64,000 bases of DNA from Alentia gelatinosa (Eukaryota > Annelida > Polychaeta > Phyllodocida > Polynoidae): assembly GCA_950022655.1 (NCBI GenBank), contig OX465579.1, forward strand, positions 47,347,950-47,411,949, given 5' to 3'. Positions 34,395-46,359 of this stretch are shown piece after piece (positions within the stretch are counted from its first letter, which is position 1; each line of letters opens with the position of its first letter). The notes beneath the pieces were generated by a model. That model was not told the origin of the DNA. It worked only from the letters and a program-made list of their open reading frames with translations, and did not search any database. Made by a program: the position numbers and the translations under genes.

Positions 34395-35275
34395 CAACTA
34401 GCTCCATGGTCTAGGTCTCATTCAGCATTGCATGGATAATGTTTCATCCAGCATAGAATAATCAATGTCTGATTCTAGCATAGAGTGGCCTTTTGCACAC
34501 ACTGCCATTGTCTCATTGAGCCTAGTGGTCTGTGTCTCATTCAACATCGAATGGTCCACTAATAGGGTGATCAATTGCTCCCTCAGCATTGCCCACCCAG
34601 CATAATATGATGGTCCACCTCTCATTCAACCTAGGGACGTGCATTGCTCATCAAGCACATCACATGGTCTTTAAGCCATTTTCTAGTGGCCGACGAAAAC
34701 GGCACCGATTAATTGAGTTCTCCTAAAACTCGGTGGGTGGTGGCCAGCGACCGCATGTCGGTATCTAAAGATAGGTGAGTGTACATCTTGACAGAATTGT
34801 CCTCCAAACAGAATTACCATTACCGACCATCTCAAACTCCTTCGATTCTGTTGGCTGTTGACCAAATCAGTCAGTAGTTGCCTTATTGCATAATCTATGC
34901 ACAATTAATCGATGAACATTTCTCTGCATCTCTGTTTCCATTCACCGATCTGTCATCGGTGGTTCCTGATTGTATCGGTGGCGAATAGTCAGCCAGTAGA
35001 AAATGGCTTTATGGCTCTAACAACATCGCAGTCCATCTCTCCTCCGATGTAGAGTGTAGAGTTTGTATCAATTAACGGGGTGATTTGTTTGAATAGCATA
35101 GAATAGCTTACTTCTCACCCAGAAACTAGTGGTCGATATCTAAAGCAAAGGACGGTCCAAGTCTTAGCCAACGTACAGTGGTTCATGTCGCAATGAGCAT
35201 TGGGCGGTGTCTCTGAAATACTTTGCACATAATGCTTCATGTCTCAACCAGCATAGAGTGGTCCTGAATAAACGT
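34395..35275. repeat. Degenerate interspersed short repeat (GTCTCATTCAGCATAGAGTGGTC-like)
   Basis: Variants such as GTCTCATTCAGCATTG, TTTCATCCAGCATAGAAT, GTCTCATTCAACATCGAATG, CTCTCATTCAACCTAG and GTCTCAACCAGCATAGAGTG recur with irregular spacing at 34,415-34,640 and again near 35,165-35,265, separated by unique-looking sequence. This looks like an old tandem array broken by mutation. Confidence 0.5.
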
Positions 35276-35317
35276 AACCTCTAATAAGTATATTGAAGTA
35301 GCACATCTTCCTAAAGC

Positions 35318-36352
35318 CCAATGCACATCTACCGATTTCGGAACATCGATGTACCTTTGTCGGCCTATTCTCACCAAAACTGAGCACGGGTTAAATTGCC
35401 ATTGTGCAGACCTGGGACTTTTTCCAGGGGTATTGTCTGTATCTTTTTTGTTGTTTATCTTATAGAACTCAATGATACCTCGAGGGGGACACCCATTTTA
35501 ACAGGAAAAAAATATTTATTGGCCTCCCAGGGGGCTCTAATGGGTCAAAAATGGCCTAAAAATGGGTCTTGGCATGTTAACTTTGGTGGTTTCTTCTGTA
35601 TTTCTAAGAAATACCTAGAGGTATTCAACTTCCACTAATTTTCTCTAGAAACCAATTGTATTGGGCCCAATTTTAGCCCAAAACAGGGTGTCTAGCCCTA
35701 TTTTTCACTTCTGGAGCTCCAAAAAACCATTAGGGAAGTTTGTAACATGTTTTTCCTTTTTTGTCCGCCTGAGTAACCATGATACCCCCTATCTAGCCTA
35801 CTTTGGGCCATCCCACAGAATTTTGCAGTACTAAAGCTATATACCAGATGAAAGAAGAGGCTCTGGGGGCTATTATGTAGGAAAACTGAATAGTATGGTA
35901 CCAACTCCTGGTTGGATCTAGGCTGTTTGAAAAGTAAGCTAAATTTCAAGTGATTTTCTTTGGGTTTCCCTTGATAATGTAAAAAAAACTGCCTAATATA
36001 TAGCCCAAACTACCTAAAATAATTGGCAGTGTATGTTTTCCCAATAGAAACTGCCAAAAAACTGAATTGCAACCACTATTTCTTTAAGAAAATGGCCTTA
36101 TCCAAGAAAACCCATCCTCGGTTACTCGGTCAGACACATTTGAGAGTCACCACCTTTGAATGGTTGTCATGGCAACTGTTTTCATATTTGGAAACTACCA
36201 CTTCATATATTTTATAGTCAAACCCATATATATTTACCATAAAAAAGGTTTTATGTCTACTCCAAACATTTCCAAAAACACCCATCCAGGGCCTGTGCAC
36301 AGTTTGGTGAGAATAGGCCTGTCGGCGATAAAGGAACGGTAAGAGTGCATCT
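35318..36352. mobile_element. 1.0 kb TIR element without ORF
   Basis: CCTATTCTCACCAAAACTG (35364-35382) is inverted at about 36299-36317 (CAGTTTGGTGAGAATAGG), and the similarity continues outward on both sides (TGCACATCTACCG versus TGCACTCTTACCG). The interior is not coding. It includes one X-box-like GTTGTCATGGCAAC at about 36164 and several ACC/TTTGG-rich stretches. The superfamily is unassigned. Confidence 0.65.
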
Positions 36353-38287
36353 TAAGTAGGATTCACACGATGTGACAAATGGACCTGAGACTGGTGTACT
36401 TCACACCTTTGCACCAGTCGGCTCTTTTCCAGCTGGGTACAAAGTTTCACAAATTCGGATGTTCCACAGTCTCAGGGTAACATGGCGGATTCAATTCACA
36501 GGTACATAGACTCACCCCTACACCCCTACATAGGGTACACAGGGTACACAGTTGCCGACTCAGGGTACTTCCCTGTGTGAATAGGTGTTATTTGGGACCA
36601 CTGAGACTCACAGATTGGAGGAGAATATGTGAAATACATTTGTCTCACCAAAATGCCCCTCTAAATTTTAAACCTGTTTAAAGTCAAAATCTCATGAGAT
36701 TCTGTTCCTTGTTAGGGGTGATTGTCGACGCCAATTGCAAGGGAAAAAAGTCGTCTCTTACTTACACTCGACCCAGGCTCTGCATTACTGGTAATTTTGG
36801 TTTAGGTGCTGGGACTTTATTGACTAACCTTACCCAATAAAGTCAATATCATCAGATTGTGGGTCATTTACGCAATAGGCGTGAAAATTCAGGAATATAT
36901 ATCGTTAATTTTCGTTCCCATATATGTGGGTACATACAACCCTCCATAGCGTTTGTATCTCATTTGGGGAGTCGTTCTAAACTAAGGGTCTTTCACGTGA
37001 GGAATTTACAATGTATGCTTAACATCTTATAAACTATACACTTAGTAACTCAGTGCGATAAAAGCGGGGAATTTTCCCCGCACGTGGGTGATTGCCTTGA
37101 CATACAACCTATCTTTATCCCCTCCACTTTACTCTCGTCGCTCTTTGACTTCACAAGTCTCACATGTATGACCATAGGAACCTTCGTGGATGAGCTGCTC
37201 CCCCAGCGCACTTACATCACACTTGTGACAGTATCCGGGAAGCTCTGGTGATCTCTGCTCATGGCGTGGTTACCAATGACCCTGAGTATCGCTTACTAAG
37301 CAGTGCCTGCCGAACAGACATTGTCTGGAATCACTTTATCTGCCTATGACTTTATTCCATACGGGCTACACCAATGATATCAATTGTAAACTCCCTGACA
37401 TTTCCTAATCCATTATACAGAATACCCTCTGACCCTGCCTCGTGCAGACGCTAAATTGGAAATATACGTCTCTCACCACATATTTTTGGGAAGATAATTT
37501 ACATAACGCAATTGAGGAAGTGTGAGTGCTTGCCGCCGAAAAAGAAATTCCAAATAACAGAAGATGTCAGCTACAGATAATCATTCTGTACTTAAATGAA
37601 ATAAAGCTTAATTCTATGATTTAGTAAGTTCACGTGATGTCCCATATAGAAAATGTGAAACGTCCTACTAAACAGGAATCTTAAGGCCGGAAACCACAAT
37701 GTAATATTGCTTCTAGTTATTATTGTCTGACTGATCGGAGGAACCGCACCCTGTGATTGCAACACCACTGCTGTAAATAGCGACCAAAAGATGCTTGGTC
37801 GTTACTCTAAAAAGATATCTTGAAGAAGGAGAGACTTCTTGTTCCTAGTTTTTCTAGACAGAACTGTGCCTGAATGAACCTCTGCATGTAATTGTTTTAA
37901 GAGACTCAAAAACAAAAAAGTAGTGGTAGTGAACAATTTTTCGATGTAACCTCAAGAAACTTCTTCATATGCCTTTTCTATGAAAGGGAATGGATTAATC
38001 AGAATTGTTAGAGTCAACACTACAAGGGTGGCAACCATGTAATTAGTACAGGACACTCATGAGATGAAAGGTTTAGTTCCAGAATAGCCTAAATGATGTT
38101 CAGGTAGTTTTGGTTTTATATAGTTAACTGGTATAACAAAAAAAGGGAGCAATGGAAATGACCACAAGGTAACAATGAATGTATGGAGAATTGTTTGGCA
38201 AAGCTGAAAGATATCTTGACTTGATCGAGGCTCTGAAGTTATTGATAAAATCTACTGTGAGTACCCCGCTTTTATTGGTAAAGAATT
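36353..38287. other. Intronic spacer, nothing recognised
   Basis: No gene, terminus or array was seen apart from minor direct repeats (CTACACCCCTACATAGGGTACACAG region, 36515-36550). Confidence 0.4.
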
Positions 38288-38370
38288 GTGGCCGACTTGT
38301 GGAGGCGTAATGGGTTTGCAAGAGGAGAACGACCACTGGGGCCACCTAATGCTTCACAGAGACCTTCCGC
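38288..38370 (+). repeat. Split direct repeat A1 of the second recombinase element
   Basis: Equals the join of 40693-40715 and 42338-42397 with a handful of substitutions (for example GACCACTGGGGCC here, AACCACTGGCGCC there). Confidence 0.8.
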
Positions 38371-38513
38371 GCTTACAAGATGCAGCGCCATCTGGCGGCT
38401 CGTGGCCGTTGTGACGTCAGGTCTACCGCACTTCAAAGACTCTTTGAACATTTTTAAGTGATCCTGTAATTTACCGACGTAGATCCGGCATTATCACCTA
38501 TTCAGGCTTCATC

Positions 38514-39587
38514 ATGCCACCCAAGAAGGCGACTATGGCCAAGACTCAGTTGCCGGCAAAGAAAACTACGGCTGGGGAGAACAAGTCAGTAAAAATGGAA
38601 AAACGGATCGAGGAGCTGACACGACAAATGCTGTCTATGAAAAGTGTGGTCATGGCGGTCACCCAGGCAGCAGTCTCTAGGGGCAAGGCTGCCGCCTCTT
38701 CACCTAGGCCTATGGTTGTGCCTACAGCATTGGTCCCTCAGGCTTCGCCTACAACGCCTATGGGTCTTCCAATGCAAGGGTTTCAGTGTCATCGCCCTTC
38801 TACTACGGCTACTACGGCCCCGCCAATTCAACAGGACGGGTTTGCATCTGCCATGTTGTCGCATCCCTGGATCCCAAGGGGTGCGGCAAGTCCCGGAGTT
38901 TCGTATCAGGACCAGGGCATCGATGAACAAGTTCGTCAGCTTTTGCAGTCAATGGCTCATGTTCTACGGCCTTCTCACGGTAAATTCACTATTCCCTGTC
39001 ATTATGTGATGCTTTCCAGCTGTAAGGATCATGCTAGTCTGGGGTCTGTAAATATACAAGAACATATCTAGGGCATCCTACGTATCGTGGACGATGCTGC
39101 AGTGCCATCTACCGTTAAGCCCCATATACTAGCGCATCTGCGAGAAGTGGTCGAGGATGCCCTAGACTACGACTTCGTACGGGTAGCAGAAGGTCGTTTC
39201 GCCCGTGGTTGGGAGGATACCGAGCAGATTCAGCATTTACACATGGCGATATCCATGTTGGAAGCTTCGTGGGTTTGCCGCGCTGCGGAGCCACCAGCGG
39301 CAAAAATGAAAGTCAAGGCCCTGGGCGCTCAACCCGCCCACCCCCCTTGCAAGGCATACAATGGTGACAGGGGGTGCCCCATCTTTCCTCCCCACGCGGC
39401 AAGTGGGGGCACGGTCGGCCATTCCTGCTCGTATTGTTTTGATAACTTCAATGCTCACCACGGTCATAGTTACGTGGATTGCTGCATCAGGGCGCGCCAC
39501 GAGGCCGCGCTTAGCACTCAGTCAGCCGCCACGCCCTTTCGCGGCCAGGCAGGGGCCAGACCTGCCGCTTCCTCTTCATCTGCTTAG
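38514..39587 (+). pseudogene. Gag-like ORF1 with zinc-knuckle region, one in-frame stop
   Basis: The frame starts MPPKKATMAKTQLPAKKTTA, followed by a helix (KRIEELTRQMLSMKSVVMAV), a Pro/Ala-rich middle, and VRQLLQSMAHVLRPSH. TAG at 39069-39071 interrupts it, and the same frame resumes through VEDALDYDFVRVAEGRFARG to CKAYNGDRGCPIFPPHAASG and HSCSYCFDNFNAHHGHSYVD-CC. The closing Cys/His cluster resembles the zinc-binding end of DIRS-type Gag. The lysine-rich start suggests nucleic-acid binding. Only one nonsense codon breaks some 350 codons, so this insertion is younger than its deletions suggest. The frame ends at TAG, 39585-39587. Confidence 0.75.
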
Positions 39588-39599
39588 TGCGCTCACCCT

Positions 39600-39880
39600 G
39601 GTGGGGAGCACGCCGGGAGGTGGGGCAGACAACTCCCTCTCAACCGACAAGGCTGTTGTCTTGGCCGTCGGTGTCTGGCGCCCGAGTTTTGCCTTAGCAC
39701 TTTCGCCGAGAAGGAGGTTCATGTTGGTGGCCTCACGGGTTCCCTTACGGATCTCCCGTTCGGTCCGTGAACCCCAGTGTCTCCTCTCCTCACCCGGCCC
39801 GAAAAGGGGGGGAAAGGCGTTTGTGTGATCCTGGATCTGTCTTTCCCCCCCGACCCCCGGTCGTGCAATCAATGATGCCA
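39600..39880 (+). pseudogene. RT N-terminal stub of the second recombinase element
   Basis: One frame reads KGGKGVCVILDLSFPPDPRS near 39800-39860, which matches the I-L-D-L-S-x-P-P start of DIRS-type reverse transcriptases. What should follow (the Asp blocks and YxDD, then RNase H) is absent. Within about 100 bases the sequence becomes recombinase-like, which indicates an internal deletion of well over 1 kb. Confidence 0.65.
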
Positions 39881-39959
39881 TAGCTTCTGGTTATTATCTG
39901 GGATCACCTGGCGCCTACACCCTCCGCAGGGAAGGACTCTGCGGAGGAAGCTTACAGCC

Positions 39960-40572
39960 ATTTCCTGTGGTTAGCAGACCATGCTTGTTGTTTCATGACG
40001 CACCTATTCGCGGGCCTCCGGGCGGCCCAGGGGGCTGCTGTCATCACCATCGGCCAGGAAATGCATGCCAACATCGCCTGGCTCCGCCTGGGGTGGGGGG
40101 GCCTTCCCCCCCTTCTCACGTGCCGAGTCGCGTTTTGCTCCCGATGCTCTCCTCCGTGCAGATGCGGTTCTACAGGACGGCCGCTTACTCCTCACCGTCC
40201 GCTCGGCGAAGACCACTGGTCCGGGCCATTCTCCCGTAGTCATCACTCTGGATCCCAGAGAGGATCGGGCTTTCGCCTGTCAGGGCGTGGAGGTCTTATG
40301 TAACGGTCGCCCCGTCGCGGCTGTTTGACCCCATGTTTCTGCTACGACAGGCAGAGCCTTTCACAGCCGCCCAGATTAGTGCGTTCGTTCGTTGCCTCCT
40401 CCAACGCGCCGTTTCCCATGCAAACAAGGTGACTCCTCACTCGTTCCGGAGGGGGGGGGGGGGGGGGGGGGGCCCAGTACCTCCTGGCCCATGGCATGCC
40501 TACTGCGGACCTCCAGCGACGCGGCACTTGGGCTTCATCTGCCGCCATGGCCCCCTACCTCAAATAATTTCA
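39960..40572 (+). pseudogene. Tyrosine recombinase with poly-G interruption
   Basis: Pieces include DGRLLLTVRSAKTTGPGHSP, AFVRCLLQRAVSHANKVTPH and HSFRRG, then a run of about 24 G. The reading resumes in another frame as YLLAHGMPTADLQRRGTWAS and SAAMAPYLK before a TAA. HSFRR provides the H-x-x-R box, GTW the second box, and the Tyr of APYLK fits the nucleophile. The G-run replaces a short GGA-type stretch and shifts the frame. Other shifts occur near 40080 and 40325. Confidence 0.8.
40448..40471 (+). repeat. Poly-G run inside the recombinase motif
   Basis: About 24 consecutive G residues follow the codons for HSFRR. This may be replication slippage or an assembly/base-calling error, and the length should not be trusted. 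Confidence 0.85.
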
Positions 40573-40715
40573 GACTTTCAGTTTGGTTCGTGTTACTGAA
40601 ATTCAATTTATTACCTGTATGATACTGTTTTTCATACTCCTAACCTCGGTAATAGATTTGCTAAGTGCCTTCGACGAGTTGCTTTGGTCATTGTGGCCGA
40701 CTTGTGGAGGTGTAA

Positions 40716-42037
40716 TTCACCACTTGCACATAAGCGTGGCGCTGCGATCGGGTTGCGCTAGTTGCATGTAACTAGGCCCTACTTGCCGAAAACCAGCAAC
40801 ATGCTTGCATGTGAAAACGAGGCAAGATACTTTACCTGGGTTGGCAGTATGGCTTCAGACCCATAAGCACAGATTTAACGAAAAATGTAATTTGTTGTTG
40901 TGTCGTGAATAACAGGCCAATCTTTATAAATAAAACACTGTTAAAAAGCTAAAACTTGGGCCTATTTGTTGTGGTATAATATCATTTATCTCACCCCTGG
41001 TACAAGTTTAGCCATAGGAATAACATTAGAAAAAAATACTCAACGATCACCCCCGTAAAGTGACAACACTACGCCACGGCCGTGGCGTAGTGGATTTGCT
41101 AAGTCTTTTCTAATTATTGTGATAGTTTGATGATATTTAATTTGATAAAAAGGGGTGAGATAAATCCAGAACTGCACTCGAATTATAAATAGACACAACT
41201 CCACTCGTTTGTATGGGTCGAAATCGTCACTCGGCTTCGCCTCGATGACGATTGCGGCCCATCCAAACTTGTGGAGTATTGTCTATTTATACGATTCTCG
41301 ATGCAGTTTTTTATAAATACCTGTGTTTTGGCTAAGATTTCCAGTCGTAGATTGAACATCCAGATTATTTTGGTTAAAAAATCCGCAAAAATGTTACCTT
41401 CCTGTATTCACAGTGATTTAATGAAAAATCTATCGCGATGACCTATAGAAATAAACATCCTATCTTTTTAAGTATTTCAGGACGATTAATATGATACCTA
41501 TATTGCCGGGCTGTGATAGATATTTCCTGAGATAATAAAGCATTGGGTCTGACAGTATTAGATTGTGTTAGGCACTATATGTACCTTGGAACAAAAACTT
41601 TTTTCTAACTTGAAAAGATGTGAATTGCTCTGGCTTTGTGTATAACAGGCCGATCTTTATGAATAAACCATTGTTAGAAAGCTAATACTCTGGTCTATTT
41701 GTTAGTATAGATATCACATACCTATGCCTTGGCTAAAATTTCCAGTGATAGCTTCAAAACTTAGATTTTTGCTGACAAATTCCTAAATTTCCTGACAATT
41801 AACTGACGCATTATTAGTCCATTACCTCAGGAAATATCTATCACAACCTGGTAATATTGATATCATTTTAATTGTCATGAAATACCTAATAAGATAGGAT
41901 GGTTATTTCTATATGTCATCGAAATTAGATTTTTCATTAAATCGCTGTGAAAACAGGAAGGTAAAATATTTTAGTGTTTTTTACATGAACTATTTCGATG
42001 TTTAATCTCTGACAGGAAATCTTATTCATATCACAGG

Positions 42038-42117
<80 letters not shown>

Positions 42118-42337
42118 ATATATATCCGCAGGTAGGCCCAAGTTTCAGGTTTCTAACAATGTATTGTTTATAAAAATCGGCCGATTATTTATCATGTGAG
42201 AGCTATTTCCATCTTTCAGGTTAGAAAAACACTAGGTTTTTATCAGTACTCTGGACTGAGTGGAGAGGGCTTGCCTCGTTTTCGTTCGATCTACCTAGGC
42301 GGCCATTACAATATGGCGCCAGTGTGAAGAGGGTCTA
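40716..42337. mobile_element. 1.6 kb foldback element inserted in a retrotransposon repeat (copy 2)
   Basis: The boundaries are set by the broken A2 repeat: GTGTAAT|TCACC on the left and GGTCT|ATGGG on the right. The element is a mosaic of inverted modules. The outer arms share GAAAACGAGGCAAG (inverted near 42272-42286), and the next arms share GGCCTATTTGTTGTGG-type and AATAGG/CCCAAGTTT blocks. A perfect 26-bp palindrome is at 41067-41092, and the long palindrome with ATCGTCAC...GTGACGAT-type core is at 41171-41307. The left half is related, inverted, to 8.9-9.7 kb, and the right half (41.8-42.25 kb) repeats those blocks directly. No ORF is present. Confidence 0.78.
42043..42124. repeat. (TA)n microsatellite
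   Basis: An almost pure TA dinucleotide run with one TTT break, inside the foldback element. Confidence 0.95.
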
Positions 42338-42428
42338 TGGGTTTGCAAGAGGAGAACAACCACTGGCGCCACCTAACGCTTCACAGAGACCTTCCGCTAA
42401 ATGCCTTCGACGAGTTGCTTTGGTCATT

Positions 42429-44083
42429 ATAGTTAATATGGAAATAAAAAAGGCTGTGAATTATGTTTTTAGTATTCGTGAGAGGTAGCCAATTTTAGTA
42501 ATATAGCTTTTAACAGCTTCCATGATGTATATTTTTAAAATCCCATTGCAATAGTTCGAATTCAAGGAAAAGAATCCAGCTGCAGGTAGTGGTTCCTCAC
42601 TTATAACTTAGTCCTTGTAAGATCGAAATTTGAGATTATTTGCGTGAGACTAGCTATCATTTCCTGTATTGGTCCGGAACAAGCTTCTAACTCAATTGGT
42701 GGTATTTGCAATTCGAAGGGCAAAAAGTATTTCCTCGCAGACACACACAACGATGCATTAAATAAAAATTCTTCTTCATGAAACACCAGTACTGCCAAAT
42801 AGAAATGATTGTGAATTGTGATCAGGAGAGTGAAGGTATTATATTGAGCGTGGTCCTATGCTCATATATACGATGCATTGCATGCTGTTCTACTTTACTC
42901 CTATGTTAACTGTGTGCACACACCAATAATGACATTGTTCTGATGCCCAGTGTCAGCATTATATTTTGTTAGTGGTACAGGAAGTTGGTGGGTGGTGCTG
43001 TATTATGAAACAATTTGCTGTAACCTACACAGAGAGCAAGCCGACAAGAAGAAGGGGCGTTCCCAATCCAGAGCAAAACACCGTGGGCAGAGTTTAAGAT
43101 GGAGACCAATAATTGGTCCACATGTATCTGCTGTATTCGTCACCGCAATGTATACCTCTCCTTGGGGATAGAATTCTTGGCCGGAACTGTCAAACATCCG
43201 TTAGTTTTACAGTATGGTCGTTCCACGGGCACCAAGTGTAATTAAGATATCTGCTGAGGGCCATCTGTGAGTGACATGTCAGCCTGTAGGTCGGTGTATG
43301 GCTAATTACCGCGATCTGTTGATGGCGAGGGGCATTCAGAAATATACCTGTCAGCCCAAATAGCTCAACCTGAGTATATCTATACATGTGCTTTTTGTAT
43401 TGAATCTCTTGTGACTCTAATAGTAATATCAGTTATAAGTGGTCTATTGTTATCCTACCCCTAGCATAAAAAGGCTATAGGCTTAACACTCAGTGACTAT
43501 TTTTCATTCAACTATTCATTCCATCTAAAATCATGGAGACGGGGTAGGATGAATACTAACCGATCATTGGTGAGAATCAATTTAGGTTTAATCAATGCGG
43601 CCCACACTGCTACTGTCTTTGCTTAGCTACCACCTCAGGAAGATCAGTATCCACACTCGCCTTGTTTCATAAATGCAAATTGACTCTCAAGGCCGTTTCT
43701 ATTAATTATTATGTTTGTAAAAGATTGTCGGCAGTGGACGAGTATGTGGTTATTATTAAAAATTGTAAAAGTCTGGTTCCCTCTACAATATCAAGGACGT
43801 CATGCCCAAAGTAGAATTAATTATAAACGTGTTCTATTTGAACAGTGCGATACAAGCCATTCCCCGTAATGAATAATAATCAACCCAACACGGGATATTG
43901 GTTTGAGAGAATATCTATTGCTCGAAAAGTCAGACAATAGTTAAAGGTTTATGTGACCGGATAAGAAATCAGTTAAGAAGATACATTTTCCAGATATAGC
44001 TCTTTTATTACCCACCCAATACGGAGTCTCAATACTAAGCCCTATCGAGCCTCCAGATCGCTACTGAGTAGAATACGGAAAGT
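42429..44083. other. Intronic spacer, no gene supported
   Basis: Nothing definite. A possible LINE trace (IIGENQFRFNQC near 43560-43597) is too short to call. Confidence 0.35.
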
Positions 44084-44105
44084 CGTATTCTCCTAGGAGA
44101 ATACG
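44084..44105. repeat. Perfect 22-bp palindrome
   Basis: CGTATTCTCCT followed by its exact reverse complement AGGAGAATACG, preceded by another AGAATACG at 44069-44076. Confidence 0.85.
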
Positions 44106-44244
44106 GCTTTTTTGGCCACCTGACGTCCAGTATAGGAACTTTTTTATATGTACAATGCACGGCGCTTGCGTCGAATTTCTAATTATTTACAAGATTTTAT
44201 TTCAGAATAATTAGTCGAAAGGTGAGTAATAAATACAACATTAC

Positions 44245-44284
44245 CATGATTTCGATCTGTGTTGCCACTCAGATCGAAATCGTG
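44245..44284. repeat. 15-bp stem, 10-base loop hairpin
   Basis: CATGATTTCGATCTG and CAGATCGAAATCGTG pair with one G-T/mismatch position around the loop TGTTGCCACT. No transcript context is known. Confidence 0.75.
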
Positions 44285-44289
44285 ATAAT

Positions 44290-45304
44290 ATTGTGTATAT
44301 ATAGCTGAGGGACGGGTAGTGGTAAAAGTTCCTTCTTGTTTTAAATCTGCCGCCGAGTGAGAACGAGGCTATGATGTGAACGAGGGTCATAGGTCCACTG
44401 GATATAAATTCCTTTCCTCGGTGAATTATTCTTCAATTTGCAATTACTGACCAATGCGGCATAGGTAAATATCAAGGTATCTAACGTGGGCTGTTCGTGT
44501 GATACAGTTTAGATACATGTATATGGAGTTTTCTATATGCTAAAATAATCGAAAACAAGTTCAGTCGACGAGATCCACAGCCTTAGTTACGCCGAATGAC
44601 AGTCTGTCTGCGTGTTGCCTGCTGCAGCTTTTAGCGAATGAACTTGTTGTTACTGATTGATTTCGCATATGTATGTATCATCTGAATTATTTCAAGAGAA
44701 TGCCACACGTTAGATACCTCGATATTTGGTCAATACACACTTCTAGTCATTACATGGGGTTTATGAAACGTCTCGAAACTCATGAAGCAGTACACTGTAG
44801 ATGTGATCACTGCACATGCACTAAAATATGTTAATTAACTTCACTCCCCTAATCGTTTAGCGTTATTAGAAATATGCTGGGAGATTTAAACTCAGCAGAG
44901 GCATTCTGCAGTGGACGACACACAGACAGATTGTCAGTTGTCATAACTTGTCAATGCGGGAGCAGGATTGTCGAATTGAGGAACAGAGATACGGCACTCG
45001 CCAGGTACCAGCAGTATATAACATCCAATGGAGCACAGGGAAACTACCCTCTAACAACACTAAAGTTGGGTAGGGAACAACAGTTTTGGATGGGACCCAA
45101 CGACCCTGCAACATAATAGACTTCATGCCAAACTTCACCTTCTACCAAGTCTCATTTAACCTGTAAAGTCTATTGTTTGTTGCTGGTTAGTCAATGACAG
45201 CAGAGACTTTGCCTTTTTACCTGGGCTCCTACAGAGAAAGAATTACAGGCGGTTGGTTGTCTAGCTGTCTTTTTCTGTCTTTAGGATCGTATCCTCGAAG
45301 GCAG
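44290..45304. other. Intronic spacer, nothing recognised
   Basis: The only notable item is a stretch of about 33 bases at 44981-45014 (AACAGAGATACGGCACTCGC...) that recurs inverted near 48993-49027. Confidence 0.4.
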
Positions 45305-46090
45305 TATCATCTGAGATTATTGTTCTTTTTTAGAAATTGTCAAATGTGTTAGTATTCGTCCATCTTGCTTTCCTGAAAAATGTTTGTATCGACAAGTCTT
45401 ATAGAGCAGCCTTGGAGGTAGCTGTTCCCCTAGTAGAATATATGCCTTAAAGTCGCCTGCCTTCAACATCGTAGTTTTTAGCCATCTTGCTATGGTATCT
45501 TTAGTTGCCCGGTGAAAATCCTTCCCCAGCATTATCCATAACTGTGAATGGTACTCTGTGTTCCTTCATGACCTTGCAGTCCCTTTTTAATGTCCTCTAA
45601 GGGCAGAGTCCCTTTATCCTTTAATTTTAGCAGCACAGAATTGTAGTTAGACCTGGCCTTCCTTAGTAAGAATTATTTTAGCTGATTTTTTTTCAATTTT
45701 GAAACTGTAAAATGACATCCTCATCATTCCTAATATTAGTAACTGTGTCAAGGGTATGTAAAGTTATAGTTCTCTCAGCATTTTGTCAGCTCTAACAACA
45801 TAAATGTCTTACAAGTGATGGTCTTTGGATCACACTACTGTAAAGAAACACAATTTGACGTAAATTCAAAGCCATGTCAACATCCCAAGTCTGATGATAT
45901 TTAGCCTTAGGATGCCTGGCATTATAAATGCCTCTTAACAGTCTGTTAACCATGTAATGATTTCCCATTGACATGCCATCAATCTTATCTGCATAAGCTA
46001 AGAGCACACTCCTAGCTGTGTTTACAGTATTGTTACTAAAGCCTTTCTTATGTACTAAAGTATAAAAGTTCATCACATTAAATACTGAGA
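45305..46090 (-). pseudogene. Tyrosine recombinase remains of the third element
   Basis: FYTLVHKKGFSNNTVNTARS, then YMVNRLLRGIYNARHPKAKY and QTWDVDMALN (46076-45850), form the N-terminal SAM-like domain typical of DIRS/Ngaro-type recombinases. Further on, RATKDTIARWLKTTMLKAGD and, in another frame, YSTRGTATSKAAL-stop-DLSIQTFFRKARWTNTNTFD (45490-45310) carry the ST-R and R-W-T boxes. Several frameshifts and stops are present. Confidence 0.78.
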
Positions 46091-46359
46091 GTCTGCTCAG
46101 CTTTATCTTATTTCATCCAGATAATAAAGTCCTTTGATGGACTCTGAGGCTCACTCTAAAAAGGAGAAAATGTATAAATCACCAGTCCATTTGAATGCAA
46201 AAGCATCCAATAAATCAAACATCCATATGATAGTGTCCCTATTGATTTCTCACAAAGTAAAATGTTTTAAACAGATAATACCCATTTTGCTTTGAACTCT
46301 GTCTTGATGGTTACACATGACCCATATATCTTTTGCAATGTCATCACATCCTACAATCT

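Larger units (their letters stand above)
38288..42428 (+). mobile_element. Second split-repeat tyrosine-recombinase retrotransposon, interrupted and deleted
   Basis: Repeat A1 (38288-38370: GTGGCCGACTTGTGGAGGCG... to ...GAGACCTTCCGC) precedes Gag, an RT stub and a recombinase. Then come B1 (40661-40692, with CCTTCGACGAGTTGCTTTGG), A2 in two pieces (40693-40715 and 42338-42397), and B2 (42398-42428, repeating B1). This is again A1-ORFs-B1-A2-B2, with A2 broken by a 1.6 kb foldback element. Most of RT and all of RNase H are deleted. Its Gag and repeats are unrelated to those of the minus-strand element at 23-27 kb, so the two are different families. Confidence 0.82.

Noticed and set aside
38124..38345. 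Minus-strand frame crossing the start of the second recombinase element
   Set aside because: It spans an element boundary and has no motif.
39115..40246. Several minus-strand frames over the Gag and recombinase region
   Set aside because: The plus strand carries recognisable family motifs; these are GC-rich shadows.
43560..44040. Possible LINE RT traces (IIGENQFRFNQC and YGVSILSPI)
   Set aside because: The two pieces lie about 170 bases further apart than in the intact copy and each is too short to stand alone.
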